From DAOUAJ01 sp034433615 (lineage in GTDB: Bacteria; Chloroflexota; Anaerolineae; DUEN01): 8,087 bases of DNA. Position 1 is the stretch's first letter. The number at the start of each line of letters is the position of its first letter. Shown piece after piece: positions 5,844 through 8,087 of this stretch. The notes under the pieces are model-generated. The model saw only the letters and a list, made by a program, of their open reading frames with translations, was not told the DNA's origin and ran no database searches. The position numbers and the translations under genes were made by a program. The stretch lies in NCBI GenBank assembly GCA_034433615.1, contig DAOUAJ010000099.1:1-8087 (forward strand), given 5' to 3'.

Positions 5844-5930
5844 GGGATAGGGTGACACGGTGACACGGAGATTCGTCCTGTCTCCGCGTCTCATCGTCTC
5901 CGTGTCTCCCCTTCCCCTTGTCTCCTTGTC
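5844..5930. repeat. GGAGACAC-type degenerate repeat with 10-bp inverted arms
   Basis: Two perfect tandem copies of GGTGACAC (5851-5866) are followed by the inverted pair GACACGGAGA (5862-5871) / TCTCCGTGTC (5897-5906) around a 25-nt centre. Further CTCC-TTGTC and TCTCCGCGTC units run to 5930. On the minus strand this is a chain of GGAGACAAGG-like units ending in CCGTGTCACC. It sits exactly between the two surviving pieces of the dehydrogenase gene and is non-coding in every frame. Confidence 0.7.
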
Positions 5931-5965
5931 ACAGAGGCGGACACCGCCAAAACGGGCAAGATCAT

Positions 5966-5992
5966 CATCGAGCTTGATGGCCAGAACAGGGT
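5966..5992 (+). repeat. 27-bp repeat, copy 2 (3' end of the dehydrogenase remnant)
   Basis: This is the partner of 3194-3220, with 24 of 27 bases identical. Here it is clearly coding in origin: it follows KTGKII and ends IELDGQNRV-stop, as a dehydrogenase C terminus would. ATGATCAT-type sequence follows within 25 nt in both copies, so the similarity may extend slightly beyond the stop. Confidence 0.55.
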
Positions 5993-6003
5993 GTGAATGA
6001 TCA

Positions 6004-7443
6004 TCATGCACACAACTTCAACTCGCGTGCGGCCCTCACCTCGTCCAGCCGGCGCACCGGTGCCCGATGCGGCGCAGCGTGCAACAACTCCGGATCCGCG
6101 CGCGCCTCTTCTGCGATCTTCAACATCGCCTCCACGAACGCATCCAGCGTCTCCCTGCTCTCCGTCTCCGTCGGCTCGATCATTAACGCCTCCGGCACGA
6201 TCAGCGGGAAGTACATCGTCGGCGGGTGGAAGCCGTAGTCTATCAGCCGCTTGCAGATATCCAGCGCCCGCACCCCCGGCGCCCCTTCAATCCGGCCCTG
6301 CGCCACGAACTCGTGCATGCAAGTGCGATCCCCGTATGGGATGGGATAGACCCTCTTGAGCCGGGCTTGCAAATAGTTGGCGTTGAGCACCGCGTTCTCG
6401 GCCACGGCGCGCAGCCCCTCGGCCCCCAACAGGCGGATGTACGTGTACGCCCGCACCAGCACGCCGAAGTTGCCCCAGAAGCTCTTGACGCGGCCGAGGC
6501 TCCGCTCCGGCATCCGCCACACGTAGCGTGGCCCTTCCTCGGTCATCTCCCGATCCACGATCGGGCCGGGCAGGTAGGGCGCCAGCCGCTCGACCACGCC
6601 CACCGCGCCGGAGCCAGGACCGCCGCCACCATGGGGGGTGGAGAAGGTCTTGTGCAGGTTGTAGTGCAGGACGTCAAACCCCATCTCGCCTGGCTTGCAG
6701 ATGCCCAAGATCGCGTTGAAGTTGGCGCCATCGCCGTAGACCAGGCCGCCTGCCTCATGGACCAGCCGGGTAACTTCCAGCAGGTGTTCGTCGAACAGGC
6801 CTAACGTGTTGGGGTTGGTGAGCATCAAGCCTACCACCCGGTCGTCCAGGTTCGCCTTGAGCACCTCCAGGTCCACGTTGCCCCGGCGATCCGACGGGAT
6901 CTCCACCACCTCCAGGCCCGACATCGTGGTCGAGGCCGGGTTGGTGCCGTGGGCTGAATCGGGGACCAGCACCCTGGTCCGCTGCACCTCGCCTCGATCG
7001 TACAGGTACTTGCGCATCATGAGGACGCCCGTGAGCTCGCCGTGGGCCCCCGCTGAGGGCTGTAACGTCACCGCGGCGAAGCCGCCGATCTCGGCCAGGT
7101 AGGCTTGCAGCTCGTACATGAGCGCCATCGCCCCCTGGACCGTGGATGGGTCCTGCAGCGGGTGAAGGTGGGCAAAGCCCGGCAGGCAGGCGGCGACCTC
7201 GTTCACCTTGGGGTTGTACTTCATCGTGCAGGAGCCCAGCGGGTAGAAACCGACGTCCACGGCATAATTCATCTGCGAGAGGCGCACATAATGGCGGACC
7301 AGGTCCACCTCGGCCACCTCGGGCAGCGGCAAATCCTCTCGTGTCCAACCGGCCGGGATCTCCGTCTCTGGCACGTCCAGCGGCGGCAACGAGACTCCCA
7401 CTCGGCCCGGCGAAGAGATCTCGAAAATCAGCGGCTCCCTCAT
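6004..7443 (-). CDS. gcvPB: Glycine dehydrogenase (decarboxylating) subunit 2
   Basis: The 479-residue subunit carries the pyridoxal phosphate of the split P-protein. With GcvPA it decarboxylates glycine and passes the aminomethyl group to the lipoyl arm of the H-protein in the cytoplasm. The PLP lysine is K265 in NLHKTFSTPHGGGGPG. Other hallmarks are YPLGSCTMKYNPK (67-79), HPLQDPSTVQG (94-104), PDSAHGTNPAS (161-171) and YGDGANFNA (236-244). Length and motifs are normal for the two-subunit type found in Thermus and Chloroflexota. ATG 7443 has GGAGG about 8 nt upstream and overlaps the gcvPA stop by 4 bp (ATGA), which implies translational coupling. The stop at 6004-6006 lies 7 bp from the end of the convergent dehydrogenase remnant, and no terminator hairpin is visible between them. 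Confidence 0.97.
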   Translation of the reverse strand: MREPLIFEISSPGRVGVSLPPLDVPETEIPAGWTREDLPLPEVAEVDLVRHYVRLSQMNYAVDVGFYPLGSCTMKYNPKVNEVAACLPGFAHLHPLQDPSTVQGAMALMYELQAYLAEIGGFAAVTLQPSAGAHGELTGVLMMRKYLYDRGEVQRTRVLVPDSAHGTNPASTTMSGLEVVEIPSDRRGNVDLEVLKANLDDRVVGLMLTNPNTLGLFDEHLLEVTRLVHEAGGLVYGDGANFNAILGICKPGEMGFDVLHYNLHKTFSTPHGGGGPGSGAVGVVERLAPYLPGPIVDREMTEEGPRYVWRMPERSLGRVKSFWGNFGVLVRAYTYIRLLGAEGLRAVAENAVLNANYLQARLKRVYPIPYGDRTCMHEFVAQGRIEGAPGVRALDICKRLIDYGFHPPTMYFPLIVPEALMIEPTETESRETLDAFVEAMLKIAEEARADPELLHAAPHRAPVRRLDEVRAARELKLCA

Positions 7444-8087
7444 CGCTCCCCCTCCTGCCCCGCTACCTCGCGCAGTGCCGTCACCAGGTCGTCAATCTCC
7501 TGCCGCGAGTTCACCTCGGTCACGCACAGCAGCATGTGCCCGGCCAGCTCCGGGTACTCCGGCCCCAGGTCGTAGCCGCCGATGATGCCCCACTCGTCCA
7601 GCAGATACCGGTTGATCTCCGCAACAGGTTTCGGGCACCGGATCACGAACTCGTGGAAGAAATCGCCCGACCACAGCGCGTATCCGGGCAGCGCGGCGAT
7701 CTGGGCCGCCGCGTAGTGTGCCTTGTAGTAACACAGCTCGGCCACGCGCCGCAGCCCTTGTCGGCCCAACGCCGACAGATACACCGCCGCCGCCAGCGCA
7801 TTGAGCGACTGGTTGGTGCAGATGTTGGACGTGGCCTTGCCCCGACGGATGTGCTGCTCGCGCGTGTTCAGCGTCAGCACATAGCCCCGCTGCCCATCGA
7901 GGTCCACCGTCTCGCCCACGATGCGGCCACTGGAACGACGCACGTGTTCCATCCGGCAGGCGAAGAAGCCCAGATACGGCCCGCCGAAGCTGAGTGGGCT
8001 CCCCAGCGCCTGTCCCTCGCCCACGACGATGTCGGCCCCCCAGGCCCCCGGTGGCTGTAACAGCCCCAGCGCGATAGGGTTGGCGAC
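7440..8087 (-). CDS. gcvPA: Glycine dehydrogenase (decarboxylating) subunit 1, 5' part outside window
   Basis: The last 215 codons of the P1 subunit are present, about half of the usual ~450. The frame is open from the right edge (ANPIALGLL at once) to TGA 7442-7440. Hallmarks are GADIVVGEGQALG, PLSFGGPYLGFFACR, SGRIVGETVD, GYVLTLNTREQHIRR and KATSNICTNQSLNALAAAVYL. This subunit lacks the PLP lysine and completes the active site of GcvPB in an alpha2-beta2 P-protein. The 4-bp overlap with gcvPB marks one operon, read leftward. Any promoter, glycine riboswitch or gcvT/gcvH gene would lie to the right of the window. Confidence 0.95.
   Translation of the reverse strand, partial: VANPIALGLLQPPGAWGADIVVGEGQALGSPLSFGGPYLGFFACRMEHVRRSSGRIVGETVDLDGQRGYVLTLNTREQHIRRGKATSNICTNQSLNALAAAVYLSALGRQGLRRVAELCYYKAHYAAAQIAALPGYALWSGDFFHEFVIRCPKPVAEINRYLLDEWGIIGGYDLGPEYPELAGHMLLCVTEVNSRQEIDDLVTALREVAGQEGER

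Larger units (their letters stand above)
5740..5996 (+). pseudogene. Zinc-type alcohol dehydrogenase (MDR family) gene with its body replaced by repeats
   Basis: ATG 5740 has a perfect AGGAGG (5726-5731) 8 nt upstream and starts 40 nt after manD. It encodes MRGVLLPGNRQVLVQDFPDP followed by QPGPRQVVVRMDETG, the typical first strand pair of MDR dehydrogenases just before the ATGICGSD zinc motif. The frame then enters a GGTGACAC/GGAGAC repeat and stops at 5848-5850. In another frame, 5931-5993 encodes TEADTAKTGKIIIELDGQNRV before TGA (5994-5996), the typical MDR C terminus. About 300 internal codons, including the whole cofactor and zinc sites, are missing. The deletion joins residue ~35 to the last ~20 residues through about 85 bp of repeat DNA. 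The intact gene probably encoded the sugar-acid or polyol oxidoreductase of this operon. The 36-codon stub may still be translated but cannot be an enzyme. Confidence 0.8.

Noticed and set aside
5740..5850. A functional 36-residue small protein
   Set aside because: Its sequence is that of an MDR dehydrogenase N terminus and the matching C terminus lies 80 bp downstream, so truncation explains it better.
5844..5930. CRISPR array
   Set aside because: Repeat units are 8-10 bp, degenerate and without regular spacers.
7146..8060. A 304-codon plus-strand open frame opposite gcvPA/gcvPB
   Set aside because: The minus strand encodes highly conserved glycine decarboxylase sequence throughout. The plus frame is rich in Arg/Pro/Ala with no family motif, a typical GC-rich antisense shadow.

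Overview
The window is a GC-rich bacterial segment. Its features are a split P1/P2 glycine decarboxylase, a ROK repressor with enolase-superfamily enzymes, an MtaA/HemE-like 'UroD-family' gene beside a mannonate dehydratase, and abundant short palindromic intergenic repeats. Together these suggest a Chloroflexota (Anaerolineae-like, possibly thermophilic) heterotroph. That placement is an inference from gene content, not a computed result.

Layout. (1) Positions 1-1407, minus strand: an enolase-superfamily enzyme that runs off the left edge. It is transcribed away from (2) a ROK-family regulator at 1597-2814, plus strand. The 189-bp gap between them carries two near-consensus sigma-70 promoters facing outward. 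(3) Positions 2815-3297 form a gene-poor zone. It holds a 27-codon ORF with a strong ribosome site, three palindromes or hairpins, a short sequence that recurs near 5966, and a candidate promoter. (4) Positions 3298-3474: a broken PIN-domain (VapC-type) toxin gene whose end overlaps the start of (5) a UroD-family gene at 3471-4460. That gene is followed by (6) a D-mannonate dehydratase of the ManD/RspA type at 4498-5700. (7) Positions 5740-5996: the wreck of a zinc-type alcohol dehydrogenase (MDR) gene. Only the first ~35 and last ~20 codons remain, with a GGAGACAC-type repeat in place of the body. (8) Convergent on the minus strand: gcvPB (6004-7443) and the 3' part of gcvPA (7440 to the right edge), overlapping by 4 bp.

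How the genes fit together. The left two thirds look like a sugar-acid catabolic locus. ManD would dehydrate D-mannonate (or a related hexonate) to 2-keto-3-deoxygluconate, a second enolase-superfamily enzyme would act on another acid sugar, and a ROK repressor would sense a sugar ligand. The oxidoreductase normally expected in such a cluster is present only as a pseudogene. The right third is an unrelated housekeeping operon for glycine cleavage.

The most unusual signal is decay by a repeated pattern: a well-translated 5' gene stub, then palindromic repeat DNA, then a short 3' piece ending in the same IELDG-x-N-x-V-stop sequence. This is clear at 5740-5996 and possible at 2830-3224. I did not find convincing evidence of a wholly new system.
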